Assembly (NCBI RefSeq): GCF_963678635.1
Contig: NC_087069.1
Coordinates: forward strand, 42,978,688 to 43,042,687
DNA from: Symsagittifera roscoffensis
Taxonomy: Eukaryota > Xenacoelomorpha > Acoela > Convolutidae
Length of the DNA stretch: 64,000 nt
Direction of reading: 5' to 3'
Shown here: one piece after another, positions 35,817 through 48,429 of the stretch
Layout of the letters: every line of letters starts with the position of its first letter
How positions within the stretch are numbered: the stretch's first letter is position 1
Translations under genes and position numbers: made by a program
Notes under the pieces: model-generated
Seen by the model: only the letters and a program-made list of their open reading frames with translations
Told to the model about the DNA's origin: nothing
The model's database searches: none

Positions 35817-38370
35817 GTGATTGAATTGTAAAATGGGAGTTGTATTATCCGATGGAATTGAAGCTTGGATCGTTTTGTCAGAAACTGTTTGTTCGTTACT
35901 ATCTAACGGAATCGGGTTTGATGCTGATCTAAGCTGGTCGTATTTGCTATCTTTAATATCAATGAACACCCTTTTACCTTAAAAATGGGGATGGTGCTTC
36001 TTTTCGGCTCGAGCGTCGGAGTTTGAATTCATTACCGGTGGTAGTGTTTTCTTCCGTACAAGGTTCTTCGGCAGCTGTACTATCATCCAAGGAACCAACA
36101 ATCTCGTAGATTGGGAAGTCGACCGATGTGTCCCTCTCTGATTTCCCACGTAAATCCGCCGGATGCTTGGTTCTCTGAGTCTGATGGGAGTTGTGAGGTT
36201 AAGTGGGGTTGATTCAGACTCTGTCCTGCGGGAATGATACTGATCGGGCAATCCAGCAGATCAAAAGATGGGGTTTGGTCCTCTAAAATGTCAGTTTTTT
36301 TTGTTACTCCGGGTTTGTTTTAGGGTCTGGACAAGGGATAGAGGGTTCTTGTTGTCTAATATAATCCAAAAAAATACGTTCTCTAATCAAATCCCTGGTA
36401 AGGAAACCTCCCGCAATCAATCCACTCCCAATCGATAATAACTACTGTGTCCTACGGAATCATCATTGATTCATCACATGCTAACTAACCTGCGTTTGAT
36501 GTTTGTGCTTCATTGTGCGTTTCTCTGCTTTTGGCGAGCTTGATGGAGGGGTTAGACATTCTCCTAAAGTCCTAAAGTGTAATTCGATGGCTGACCGCTA
36601 TATTTATGATTGAAAAGAAGAGCAAATATTCCATGTTTATTTCGAGAAAATTTTTTGTAAAGCTTTGTTTTTTGGTGTTCGAATGTCATTGCTAATAATT
36701 TAATTTGTACAGTATGTACAAGTTTTTCTACAAGACCGTTAGAGCGATATTTACCAACTGTTTGAAATATTAATTTAATGTTATTAGAATCGCAAAATAA
36801 CTTAAAATCCTGACTAGTGAAACAGGAAGCGTGAACAACGCGTATAGAAATTGGAAAGCCGTGCAGGTAAAACTCATGAAGAAATTCGATTACTGTATTT
36901 GAAGAGGTGTAATTTTTTATCTTAGCCGATGGACAATTCGAGAATCTGTTGATGCATAATAAAAGGTATTCATTCATCCCCCAATTGAATCCAACGGCCA
37001 GCAAAATCAAGATTTTATTCCTCAATAGGTTTGGATAATGGCGGTAATTCGCTGATTTGAGTACTAGGGGTAGCGCTTTTTGTATATTACCAATTGTTCG
37101 CATCGTCAATCATTTATCCCGTGGAAGTAAATCTGACGATTTATGAGAGGCCACCATATATACTGTGCCAAATACTTGTGCATTCCGAATTGTCCTGGAT
37201 GATCTTCAAGTGGAGTCTTCATGACCGCGTTTCTTAAAGTAAAAGGGATTACGAGTACTCCATCCATGTTTAAATCCGTCGAATTCGTGAAGGTCTTTAA
37301 AGAATTGGTTTAAACAGTGAGATTTCGCATTATTCTTATCTACTTTTTTTGGAGCGCTTTGGCGATGGTACTTAACGTTGGGTCTTCCTCTGTTAGTAGG
37401 GCTACCAATGTGGCATTGAATAGCGTGTTTACAACCAAAAAGCGTTCCGGCAGCTTCAAATTTTCACCATATTTAGTCACTAGTTTTTCGTGTTCAGATA
37501 AGATGGGAAATTTGATTGTGATTTGAATATCGGAAGTAGATGGATTAATTATAATTTGATAATTGGACCTATTTACAGTATTTATTTTATAAAATCCTGT
37601 CGACTAATAATAAAACTACAATTAAGAATTAAAAAATATAAAACTGCCGAAATTGATAAAGAAGTTTTTGTGGAATCAATGTTCGAAACATCCGAAGGTG
37701 TACAATAAGAATTACAGAGTTCAGTTATATAATGTTTTAGATTACAAATCGCAAGATTCGATTTAATGATTTTAAAGACTGAAGCGAAAACATAATTAGG
37801 TAATCTGACCTAATTGAAATTTTCCAAATTGGAACCAATAGCGTTACATATCAATTTCCGTTATCCGTTGGATTTAAAGCTTTGTTAATTTTCTTGATTA
37901 GAATAACTACAAATTCTTCGTCGTATTGTGATGAAGAAATTGCTTTCCCCGGAAGAGATCTTAAATCTAAATCAATAAAACCCATGTCTTTTCTTGCTAA
38001 ACGTTTTATTGTAAAATTAAACGGTGAAAGCCGATCAACCCACCTTGTTAGGCGACTATGGTATGATTTATTTCCATGATTAGGTGAGAGTGCATAAAGG
38101 ATGGCTTTGTGCTACGTAATAGGTTCAAATTGCGAACCAGAAAGATAATTCTGATAATATTCGACCGCCCAGGCAACTCCTAAAAGTTCCATTTCATTTG
38201 TGGAATACTTGGGTTCGTGTGGGTTTTTACTGTCGTATTTCGCTTCATGTCAAAAAAGGTGTTTTCATTAAGATTGACTATTTCTAACTTTATCTTCTCG
38301 AATGTCTTTTCATGTTCTCGTTCCATAAAAAGATTGATTTCTTGTTTAGTAAAAGTCCTAAGGGTTTTCC
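35817..38370 (-). repeat. First copy of the duplicated pol segment
   Basis: Homologous to 32679-35817: tail 35979-36251, integrase 36564-37109 plus HHCC near 37130-37280, RNase H 37850-38210. Relative to the left copy it lacks about 0.5 kb between tail and integrase (junction near 36560). The two copies share long near-identical runs, so the duplication is younger than the original element. Confidence 0.8.
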
Positions 38371-38389
38371 GAGGGATGCTAATTTTGGG

Positions 38390-39290
38390 ACAAATTTAAT
38401 ATATTGCTTTGTGGAACCAAAGAATGATCTTAGTTCCTTTAAGTTTTTCGAAGTTGGAAGGTCTTTAATGGCCTTGGTTTTGTCAATGAGAGGGGCGATT
38501 CTTCATTTCGATTTTTTAAATCCGAGCCAATCACTTTTTTTTTGAAAGAATCTAATTTTATCTATTTGACAGCAAAATAAACGTCTAAAATCGATAAAAT
38601 TTTGTGAACAAATTTTTTTTGTTCTGAAAATTGCCTTTGGAAGCAGCTAAAATGTCATGCATATAACAATATGTAAACGAAATGTTTCCGATTGTTGAGT
38701 CCATGACTCTTTGAAAATCATTTGGCATATCGCCAAGTCCGTAAAAGCCTGTTAAAAATTAATATGTGCCGGGTATGTTTCCGCCTACCAAGCTAAAATT
38801 GCTCTGACTAATGGCAAAATTGTCTAAAGAAAGTTTACTATAGGCGTTTCTTAAGTCTAGATTGGTAAACCAAACTTCTCCGGTGGAATAGTTTGAGATT
38901 TTCGAGGCGATATTATCAACTAATTTGTGTATGTTAGGCATTTGGTATTTGTTCTTGTAAATTTTTTTTGTAATGAGTTTCGAATCGAGACCTAGTTTGA
39001 CCGATTTGCCATTTTTGCAGGTGATAACGGTTGGACTAATAAATCTCAACTCGTCGCATATTTCTAACTTCTTGATGTCCTTCGAATTTGAGTCGGTTTA
39101 GTTCTGTTTTTACCGTCTCGAGTAAATGTAAGGGAACACGTCTATCTTTTAGTTCTATTGGTCTTAGAAGCTCGTGGAAATGGGTGATTTTTCCCTGATT
39201 TTTGTTTTTTTTTGCAATCCGAAGGAATCGTGGTTTAAAAGTATTGCTTATAATATCCATTTCCTTTTCTTTGTTGGTTGGAGACATTAG
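38390..39290 (-). pseudogene. Ty3/Gypsy reverse transcriptase
   Basis: Frames at 39287-39036 and 39049-38759 give FHELLRPIELKDRRVPLHLL, FISPTVITCKNGKSVKLGLD and VWFTNLDLRNAYSKLSLD (fingers and palm A block). Beyond a break, FxLGDMPNDFQRVMD-like and YCYMHDILA-like text (the latter at the YxDD position, altered) leads to the thumb block ELRSFFGSTKQYI near 38420. Unlike RNase H and integrase, RT is present once. Confidence 0.8.
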
Positions 39291-39299
39291 ATTATTGGA

Positions 39300-39800
39300 C
39301 TTACAAGTTTTCTTGTTTAGGTAGTGTTGGAAGTGCTTCTAAGATACTTCGATTCCCACTTTTGGCAAATTCGTAGCCCTCTGTCAGAAAAAAATAGCAT
39401 TGGCTGTGAGACCATGTCGTTTGAGAATATAGATAGAATTAACTTTCCAGTGATGCTAATCGCGTTGCCTGTGAATCCACAGTATAAATCTTTCGTCGAT
39501 TAACCATCAGATAGATTTTCAAGTACGGATCTCGTAACTTTAATTCGTGGAGAACATTTCGCTTTAGGAAACTCACAGGACTGGATGAGTCAACTTGAAT
39601 ATTGAAAATTACTTGATTTTTTTCCCCTAGACCGATGTTGATTAACTTTTTGAGTTCTTTTCCTTGGTTGTCCTAATTAGTTGTCACGTTTAATACAGAT
39701 TAATCATCATTGTCTTTCTGTCCTGATTCTGACTACGCGATGATCACTCCACAGCATTCTTTATTTTCACGATCGTTATTTACATCCGGTTGTTCCGAAT
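39300..39800 (-). pseudogene. Ty3/Gypsy protease remnant
   Basis: Between gag and RT one frame reads FNIQVDSSSPVSFLKR around 39560-39605. This occupies the place of the aspartic protease catalytic loop (normally D-[ST]-G), but here the glycine is replaced by serine. Confidence 0.5.
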
Positions 39801-39839
39801 GACAATTACGATCTGTATTATTTACAATTTGATTATCTA

Positions 39840-40304
39840 CTAGGTTAACATTTTACGGCAAGACTTACATAGTCTGGTGAAGTGTCCCCGATATTTACAA
39901 GATGTACAGGTTAAGTCCTTTGCTGGGCACACCGCTACATATCCCTTTGAAAATGAGCCGCCGCATTTCGTACAAGTGTTACTCTGTTCGATGTTTAGAG
40001 TTGGTTCCCTTTTTACATTAAAATGATCAAAAGGTTTGTTTAAAGAATTTTCGTTGGATATAAAATTATTTGTCATTTTTACGTGGTTCGTAACTTTTTT
40101 TTGGTCGAGTAGGGCCACGTTTAGTGCTTCTAGAATTGGAAGAGTTTCTGTAAGGAGCATCCGTTGGATTTTTGAGTTTTTCATATTTATGATGAAATTA
40201 TTTCGTATCCATTCGTCTTCGCCTGCGGATATGTCGCTTTTCTTTGCCATTTTGGCGAAGGCTCCCCATAGTTGCTCTGACGATTCTCTTTCTCTCTGTT
40301 TCAT
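39840..40304 (-). pseudogene. Ty3/Gypsy gag, nucleocapsid part
   Basis: The C-terminal half has CTKCGGSFSKGYVAVCPAKD and the zinc knuckle CTSCKYRGHFTRLC (C-x2-C-x4-H-x4-C), as in gag of this superfamily, where it binds the RNA genome. The N-terminal capsid part continues in another frame at 40455-40775. Confidence 0.8.
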
Positions 40305-40454
40305 ATTTTAAAGTTTATGTCTTTCGAACGAAACGTTTGTCTTCCTCACGAATGCTACAGAAAACTTTTCCCAGAACTGTTTGAAGGGAATTTGGAAGAT
40401 TTTTACTCGCGTGAATTTTTTGCCAAAGTCTTTCTTTCCTTTGTTTCCGAGGGC

Positions 40455-40775
40455 TTAGTAAAGGGTTGATCGGAGTTTTTTGTCAGCTTTTTCGAGTCTT
40501 ATGCCATTAAATCGTTTTGTTTCTGTCTTTATAGAAGCTGTCTCTTCGTCGTCAAATCTCTTTTGTTCTAGGATGTTTCTGTCTAGACGAGTTTTTTTTT
40601 GAGATTCCGTTTCGCCGTCCGGTGGATTTTCTAGAAGTGGAAGTTGTGGATGATATCTTTTTATCGGGTTCAAAAGGTAATCACTGTAAATGTTCTCCTT
40701 TGCGATTCTTGCTAGTTGGAACAGATCGCTCCATTCTTCCCAGGAAATTGGTGGCCCCACCGTATGGTTTTGCAA
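40455..40775 (-). pseudogene. Ty3/Gypsy gag, N-terminal part
   Basis: Frame beginning MQNHTVGPPISWEEWSDLFQ, a usual gag opening with ISWEEWxxxF. It is separated from the nucleocapsid frame by indels near 40310-40450. Confidence 0.65.
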
Positions 40776-40832
40776 AATAAAAGTTGGATTCGTTACTGTT
40801 TGACTGCGCTATGATAAAGTATTCTTTTGTTA

Positions 40833-41024
40833 CAGCTAATTCTACTTAATGTAGAGATAAAAAATATTGGTTAAAAGTGAATTAATCTCGAAGTTAAAAC
40901 ATTAAAAAGTGAGAGAGCAATCTCTCCGACAGAGAAAATGAACGTATCAAGGTCATAGAATGAGTACCAGTTATAACAAATAACAATTATTTATGAAGGT
41001 ATGATTAAAATACTGCAATTCAAT
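40833..41024 (-). repeat. 5' LTR
   Basis: Partner of 31932-32122. The shared text includes TTGGTTAAAAGTGAATTAAT, CAAGGTCATAGAATGAGTAC and GGTATGATTAAAA. The primer-binding site should lie just left of 40833; I could not assign a tRNA to it. Confidence 0.75.
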
Positions 41025-43880
41025 GTATGTCAAAAAACAGGCCGCGATTTACAAGCACTTAGGTTTTTAAAAGTTCTTAAGCCAAACACAAAAAGTTTCA
41101 CACTTTCTTCAATAAATCTAATTGTGAAATTAAAACATTCAATTACATGGCAATTGGTGGGATTCTTGTCACTCAATTTGTTGGGTTTCTCTTAAGAGAA
41201 AACTTTTGGTTATAGTGTTCAGAACTGAATACAAAAATTTTAACGCAAAAGTCAAAATATTAGCAAAAAATGCTAGTCAGACAATTTAATACAACAAAAA
41301 AACTAGACACACGAACTCATCCTGCAAAAAGCTCGTTAATAATATGACACTGCGAAAAATTGCTAAGTCGTAGAATTATCAAACAATTTTTATAGACGCT
41401 GGGCAATTTTCTAGAAATGCTAATGTCACAACCCGAGTTAACAAACAAAAACTACTGAAAAACGAGTCACTTGATAACATAGAGTTCGAAGTATTCTTGA
41501 AAATAAAAAGTTTATGAAGAAAAAAAACATTTCAACAGTTGCCATGAATTTTATTTAGTTTATATTAAACTTCCCTTGGAATTGATTGCGGAAATATTTT
41601 CAGCAAATATATCTTGTGTTTTTAGCAAACCAATTGATATAGAGGGGCGTCTCTCTGGAAGCTACGAAACCGAACAACAAATGATTTAAATAAGTTTGAT
41701 TCCATTCTATGAAACTATAACTGGAATTGACAGAACTGAAATTGGTGCAGGATTCGGTTTGAATGACATTTTGACAAACTGTATGTAGCTATTAATAAAA
41801 TTTGACGGTTATCTGTTAACTACTCAGTTATACCTTGAAAACTACAAACCTCATGAACGCTTTAACCTGATTAGTTAAAGAAGTGGGTTGCGCTCATATC
41901 AAGGTCTATTTTTACAGTATTTCTCCATGGGAAGGGCTGAATGAGACGAATCGAGTTCCAAAATCAGATCTTCAAAAGTTCAAAAAAATGGTTGCATTCA
42001 CCTAAATCTATAGATAGAAAGACGCAATTTAGAAAGTTAATTTTCAAAAAAATAGGTTTTTTTTTCAGCCCGTTCATAACTTTTTTCAGCCCGAAAAAAA
42101 AAAGAAAAAAAAACTTCGTGTAATTTTTTAAGAGCTTTTTTTGGAGTTATCACTTCATGAAAAGATACAGTGGATGCCTTAAATCAACTGGGTTCCTTCA
42201 TCCACCTCAATGACTTCTTGTTGTCTCAAACTCAGCTCTCAACTTTAAAATTGTTGTTGAAATTTGCTAGACTCAGTTACAAAGTCGAACAAAAATAATA
42301 AAACTTATTTCGGATTTTGTCAAATTTAGCAAAACTGTGAGACAGATGAAAATAGCAAAACAATCCAGTGCATACTTATTTGATCCAATCTCTGAAAAAA
42401 TAAAAGAGCTTTTTAAAAATCTACCAGCAAAATTATCAAATAATTTCACCCAAACTCAGCGGAGTGAACCGAAATTAGACTGAGCAAAGCTCTTCGATAA
42501 AGAAACTAAAATTAGATAAATTTTAAGAATTTGGTTTCTATACAACCACGAACAGTGTAGTTTGATTAGGAAAACAGAGGTTGATTATTACTTAAAAAAG
42601 ACTAACAACGCGACTGTTATAACTGATTATTAGGTCGCGGATAATGTTGTTAGTATTCTTTAGTTCAAATATCCTCAAGTCATTTTACGTATCCTCAATG
42701 AATGCAGTTGGTGAGAAACGGTTATAACTGATTGTTAAGTAAAAAATAGTCTACAAGGTCACACGTTATGTATACACTGAATGCATAATCACAGGTATCG
42801 CGAAGGTCACCGCATAGACTTGGCCTTCAAATTCGAACGTAAATATTCTAGTAATCAATTAATTTAGGATGACAGTGTAGATATGATAATAATGAAAATA
42901 TTTAAAAATCAGGATGGATGACAATTCTCGGGTTATGTTCAAAAATAATTCAATTGTTTTTCATCAGTGAGTTGTATTCCCGTTTCCCTTACTTCTTCTT
43001 TTCATTATTGTGCTCTCTTTTGTTGTCTTTTCTAATTTGTCACGTGCCTCTCTACTTGCTCGTTTGTTCTCTCAACCTATTGTTGTTCACCCTCCGTTGT
43101 CGTTGTAGCCCTCTGTTGACCTGCCTCAATTCCTTGTGGTTTGTCCAACCCACTCGATTCGCACTTTGATGACAATTTGATCACTTCCATCTTGTCCCGA
43201 GGTGGTCCTTGATTCCAGTGTTTGAAGAAATTCTAGACAACTTTTGACGTCTTCACGGTTTGCTCGACCTTCTTGGATGATGAACATTGCTCCCCCTGGG
43301 TCCTTGATATGCAGTGCTTCGTGACAATCTGAGGATGCGGAATCGTTCTCTTTTCCCCATCTGTATACAGATCAAATGATTAATTTTTTTTCGGAAAAAG
43401 ATGAGACAAAGAACTTGTTATTTCGATGCTTTTCAATAAAATCTCGAATTAGATAACAAGATTAAAAATTTTTATATTTTTTGCCTGAAAAATGAAAAAT
43501 CACTAGCCCTCTGAGACCTGGTAGGTATGGAACAAGAATTTGTACCATTCATTTTGATGCAGTGTGGATAGCAAAAGCAAGTGGAGCCAAAAGGCGTATG
43601 GACAAGTTAAAGTCTTTGTTCTTCGGATATTGATTGGCATAACCGAATTCAAGAACATTTTTGTAACTAGTCTAAGAAAAATTAAAGACGCGTCACGTGA
43701 TTCCGGTTTCTGGGAAGTTGTCCCCGAAGGAACCCATCAAAGCCATAACGAAATCCATCATAACAGAAATTAGTTCTTGTACGTTTGAATTCAGATTAGA
43801 CCACACTGCACTGTAGTACACTACACAGGTCGCCGCATCCTATTCGATGTTTGCACTGTTATCATGCGTTTCAATCATCA
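41025..43880. other. No gene seen
   Basis: AT-rich sequence with a short fold-back near 42600-42660 (ACTAACAAC ... GTTGTTAGT). A 69-codon ORF at 43564 has no recognisable domain. Confidence 0.45.
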
Positions 43881-43884
43881 ATCA

Positions 43885-44490
43885 GTAAGTTTCTCGGTGT
43901 AAACAATAATTAGCATTGTATGTTTTATTTAATTGATCATTTCAGAGTGAAGTGCGATTGTTCAATTTGATATTTTTTGTAAATAAACTCAATTATTTGT
44001 ACGGCTGATTAGGTTATTCGACGTTGTTGAAAGCTTTACGAACAAAAAAACGACAGCAAAGTGAAGACAAAGTAACTACACTCGGTAAGTTCCTGTGGTA
44101 AATTTCTGTTTTTTTTTAAAATTGTTAATTGGATATAACGAAATAGTTTTTTTTCCATCGTTTATATTCATGTAGCACAGTTAGAGCCTTCAGAAGGAAT
44201 CATGTATAAATCAAAGTGGTTTTATAAAATTCAGTTTCGGTTTTGAAGCCGTAAGTTTCTCAGCGTAAGCAAAAACCAGTGATTTTTGTTTTGCTTAATG
44301 GGTCATTTCAGAGTGAAGAGTTATCCTTTTATGTGATTTTTTTGTAAGGAACACTGATCATTTTGTTTTGTAAAGCTTTTTTGGCTATTAGCCTTTTTGA
44401 AAAAAAATTATCAATTAATCGCATCATACATACGACAAAAAAACTACAGCAAAAGGAAGATGAAGTAAATACGCTCGGTAGTTTTCTGCC
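43885..44490 (+). repeat. Tandem duplication with splice-like borders
   Basis: Two units about 360 bp apart share GTAAGTTTCTCrGyGTAA, a T-rich stretch ending TCATTTCAGAGTGAAG, AAAAAACkACAGCAAA and CTCGGTA. Each has a GTAAGT donor-like and a TTTCAG acceptor-like site, but no ORF is conserved between units. They could be exons of a non-coding transcript. Confidence 0.45.
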
Positions 44491-44889
44491 GTACTAGCAC
44501 AGAAAAAACTGACTAATGCATATTTTTTGCAGGTTGTTAATATGATTTTATTCCTGTCAAACTTTAGACTTATAGGCTAAACGAGACGAAAAAAGGCGAG
44601 ATATTGAAACAAAACAAAAAAACATTTAACTACAAAAACTTCTTCCGGCTTTCAAAATTGTTCATCGCACTTTATTGGTGACCTTAGAAAATTAAAGTAT
44701 GATTAAAAAAATCAAAGAGGAGAAGCAGCAACTATGTCTGGAAAATCTAGAAGCTAAATCACAAAAGCCCTCTGCCGCTAGATTAATTTCTTAATTTTTT
44801 TGAAAAATATTGAACAAAATTTCCGCAACACTAAATAACAAATTAAATAGATTTTTTAAAATCCAAATCACAGCTGAAAAGCAATCAGT

Positions 44890-46160
44890 TTTTTGTCGAG
44901 TTGTTGGTTGAAACGCACTTCAAACACGGTCAACGGTGCAAAAATACCTCGCGTTCTGTCGAGATAGGCTTCAAGCTCGGTCGAAACCAACTATGACAAC
45001 TCTTGAGACATCAATCGAACACGGTCGAAGCTCACAAAGGGCACAAGCGATTATGCCTCAGCCGAAACTGAAAAAATTCCCGGGCACTATCGAAATATAA
45101 ATCAAGCACGATCAAAAATACCACTTCCGATGTCCATGTTTGCCACGAGTACAGTCGAAACACAACTCGGGCACAATCAAAACCTAAGCACGATTACAAC
45201 ATACGCTGATTAAGGCCAAAACATGCTTCGAGCCCACTTTAAATCTATGCATCGAGCACAATCAAAACTTTTCTCGAGAGCGATCGAAATACAGATAAGC
45301 TGGGTCGAGTGCGTCGGACTCAATAAAGGTAGGAAAACATCTCGAGCTCAGTTGAAACATTCCGTGCTCAAAACGTGTTTCAACTGAGCTCGATATTTTT
45401 TAAAATGTCATGTTTCGAAGATTTAGACAAATTAGTTTCACGTCGACCGCTTCTAGCAATTTCGAGAATTTAGACAAAAACTGCTCCGTTTTACTCGATT
45501 TATCTCAAACCTAATTCGGCTGTCTCCAAAACAAACAGTACGGTTTATCTGCCTAGACCAATTAAAATAAGCTCGTTTTTTTTTCCAATCAATCTTGATT
45601 TAGTATGAGTATATTTCGACAGCGCACGAGGCAGTACTTCTCGATTTTCCTCGAGATACAAACGAGCAAATTAACATGATTAAAGATTTGTATTTAAACT
45701 ACAGAGACTTACAAATACTAAATTGAGCGCCCATCCAGCGCACAGTTTGACCTCGTAATGATTTTGACCTCGTCCTGTTTGAATTTTTTGACCGTTTTCT
45801 TATTATTCTGAGTTTGTCGTATTCGATCCAGCTCATCTGTTTTTTGACCGTTCTCGAGAAATGCTTTGATTTTGATCGACGCATAATTTTTAGTTGAGCT
45901 TGACCGAAGTTTTTGCCTTGCTCGAGGAAAGTTTTGACACTGCTCAAAGTATGCTCTATATTCGATCGTGCCCGATTAGAGTTTCGACTGTACTCGTGGC
46001 AAACATGAACATCGGACGTGGTATTTTCGATAGTGCTCGATATATGTTTCGACAGTGCTCGAGGCATTTTTCACCTCGCTTGAGTCATAATCGATTATGA
46101 TAGATATGAGTTTCTACACTGCTCGAGTCATGTCTCATAAGTAGTCTGGATTGGTTTGGA
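44890..46160. repeat. Inverted array of TCGAGCACxxTCGAAAC units
   Basis: The left half (44900-45400) has many CGAGCACrrTCrAAA units in one orientation; the right half (45770-46160) has them inverted. A longer block, TACCACTTCCGATGTCCATG then GCCACGAGTACAGTCGAAAC at 45118-45172, reappears inverted at ~45970-46030, so the halves are arms of a diverged palindrome. A smaller hairpin (CTCGAGCTCAGTTGAAAC ... GTTTCAACTGAGCTCGAT) sits at 45342-45395. Confidence 0.75.
45700..45759 (-). repeat. Interspersed repeat, partial copy 4
   Basis: Reverse-complement fragment of the 12648-12730 family (CAGAGACTTACAAATACT ... GCACAGTTTGACCTCGTAAT), lying between the arms of the inverted array. Confidence 0.6.
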
Positions 46161-46574
46161 GCGAGATTGGGTATCGAATTCACGCGGGGTATATTTTGAA
46201 CGTGTTCGAGAAGTGTTGAAACTGTGGAATCATTTTAAATAGCTTTTTAGTGTCGAGGAAAATTTTTCCGATAAGTTTTGAAATTTAGCAGAGGGAACAT
46301 TTCAATTTTGAGCTAACTTCCAAACTTTCCATACATAGTTGCTGCCGCCGCTCTATGAGTTTTCAACCATACTTCAATTTTCTCATTCCACTAAAAATGT
46401 GCGATGAGCTTTTTTGAAAACGGGAAGAATTTTTGGAGTCAAAATTTTGTTCTTCTCAATTTTATTTCAGCATCTCGCCTTCTTTTTTATCCTTTTTGCC
46501 TGAAAAAATTGGTGAGAATAAAATCGAAGCAACATTTTAATAAACAAACGTTTTTGTTTACACTGAGAAACTTA

Positions 46575-46774
46575 NNNNNNNNNNNNNNNNNNNNNNNNNN
46601 NNNNNNNNNNNNNNNNNNNNNNNNNNNNNNNNNNNNNNNNNNNNNNNNNNNNNNNNNNNNNNNNNNNNNNNNNNNNNNNNNNNNNNNNNNNNNNNNNNNN
46701 NNNNNNNNNNNNNNNNNNNNNNNNNNNNNNNNNNNNNNNNNNNNNNNNNNNNNNNNNNNNNNNNNNNNNNNNNN
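46575..46774. other. Assembly gap (200 N)
   Basis: Exactly 200 N, most likely a scaffold gap of unknown true size. Sequence on the two sides need not be contiguous. Confidence 0.98.
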
Positions 46775-47784
46775 TATAAAAATCAAAGTCTCTTTATTTT
46801 CAAATGCTGTACCTAATCACGGATGGACACAGCCATATTACTTATTTTTAAGGAAAATTAATTATCTGAAACCGTTGCATCGTTTGACAAATGAAATGTA
46901 CGGTCCCAAACCGCAATGTACTCAGTTTCCGAGAAGGTACGAATCATTGCACCTTGAATGATAATCTAAATATTTTGCATTTACAGGATTTAAAATTAGA
47001 AATTTGCCCTTGGTATTGTTTAAAACCAGTAGGAGCGAGAGTGAACACACTTGACTTTTGCATGGAATGCTTCTTCTCTAGAAAATTGACAATCTAAAAT
47101 GGGCTAAAACAAAACACAAAATTAAAATTGCGATGATCCACAAAATCGTTACAATGGTTCTTGGAGAATTTGCAAACATCTGACATCTGATGCTTGTTCT
47201 GATTGATGGACTTTTGGTATACTATTATATTCAGATTTCCAAAAAATTCTCTTTTTTAATGTCAACGAACTAAAAAAAAGGATCAAAAGATAGTGATATA
47301 CTTCGTTTTTACCTAGAACATCACAAAACTTTACAAAAACTACTAAAAAGAGCTCACTTTTCAAAACTCTTATTAAAATTTTTTCAGCAGTTTTTACAAA
47401 GTTTTCTACACTGATCGAGAGAGATGTTAAGTTGCATCTCCTAGTAGGAAATGGCAAATTTCAGCACCAAAATGTACGAGTTTTGTTCCGTTAATGTAAG
47501 AGTCTCACTGTCAGTCAGATTTCAATTTTCAGCTCATGAGTCTTAAGTGAGGTGACTTAAAAGGCCTCTGATGTTTTCGAAGGTCTGAACATCTTTTTGC
47601 CGAAAGCGTGCCCACTAAAGTGTAGTGGTTGTTATTTATTGCAACTTAACTTGCCTCGAGATTTTTTTTTGAGTACTATTTAAATTCAATGCAGGAAAGG
47701 CCAAAATTTATTTCATTCAGAATTCGAACTTAAATTAATTTAGCAAAAAAATGTGAACGCTGTGCATGTTTGTAAAAAGAAACG
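46775..47784. other. No gene seen
   Basis: AT-rich sequence. Small ORFs on both strands lack recognisable domains or splice context. Confidence 0.45.
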
Positions 47785-48015
47785 GCTCTTTTCCAGTCCC
47801 CCCCCCACTTTTCAAAATACCAAGTTTTATGTTTGTTTAACGTGTTATTGCGGCTAAATGCGTGATGTTACGCTGTAAAGTATGACAAACAAACGTGTTC
47901 AGAACTGTCGATTCGATTTGATCACCACGCAAAATTTCATTGCATTATGACAACGTTGAATGAATAGACTTTTCAAAATTGAATTTGAAAGGGAGGGGGG
48001 AACTGGAAAATAGCC
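47785..48015. mobile_element. Poly-C/poly-G fold-back MITE
   Basis: Starts GGCTCTTTTCCAGTCCCCCC and ends GGGAGGGGGGAACTGGAAAA TAGCC, imperfect TIRs around ~230 bp. Inside are TTACGCTGTAAAGTATGA and GCATTATGACAACGTTGAA, shared with the members near 25440, 29050 and 30950. Confidence 0.75.
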
Positions 48016-48429
48016 AAAGAAACGTGCAATATACGCTGTGCACGCTTGAACCTGAAGAAAGTTTGACCAGCCTTTCATTTTTTGGCTCGTACATTTGCAG
48101 TAAAAGTAGTTCTTGGTTCTGGATTAAACTTACCCACATTTTGAAATTATTTGAAGTCAGCAACCGAAGCGAAGCGCATTGCCTTGTAAAATTCATCGTG
48201 ATAACTGCATCGTTTCATGCCATTTTTTTGTTTGAAAAGCAGATTATGCTCTAGATCAATGAGATTCAGACAATTTGTTTTTCAGATTATACACATTTTT
48301 GTGGTAAGGCAGAGTTATCATTATTTTTTTTCTAAACTGTCCAGATTATCCAGTAAAATTTAAAATCATGATTATAATGGTCCGACGATATGAAAAAATC
48401 GCGCGAAGTTTACTTGTACTGATAGTAGT

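Larger units (their letters stand above)
31932..41024 (-). mobile_element. Degenerate Ty3/Gypsy LTR retrotransposon
   Basis: Two ~190 bp direct repeats (31932-32122 and 40833-41024) frame a minus-strand pol. In transcription order from the right: gag with zinc knuckles, a damaged protease, RT, RNase H, integrase (HHCC then core), and a C-terminal tail ending RRSSRKAGPPQFYG. The RNase H-integrase-tail segment is then repeated once more (35817-32679). All frames are broken by stops or indels, so the copy is dead. An undamaged relative would be a typical gag-pol element moving through an RNA intermediate. Confidence 0.85.

Noticed and set aside
43564-43773. 69-codon ORF considered as a transposase fragment
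   Set aside because: No DDE or DNA-binding motif could be recognised.
46404-46961. 185-codon ORF across the N gap
   Set aside because: Its length is created by the run of N; flanking residues show no domain.
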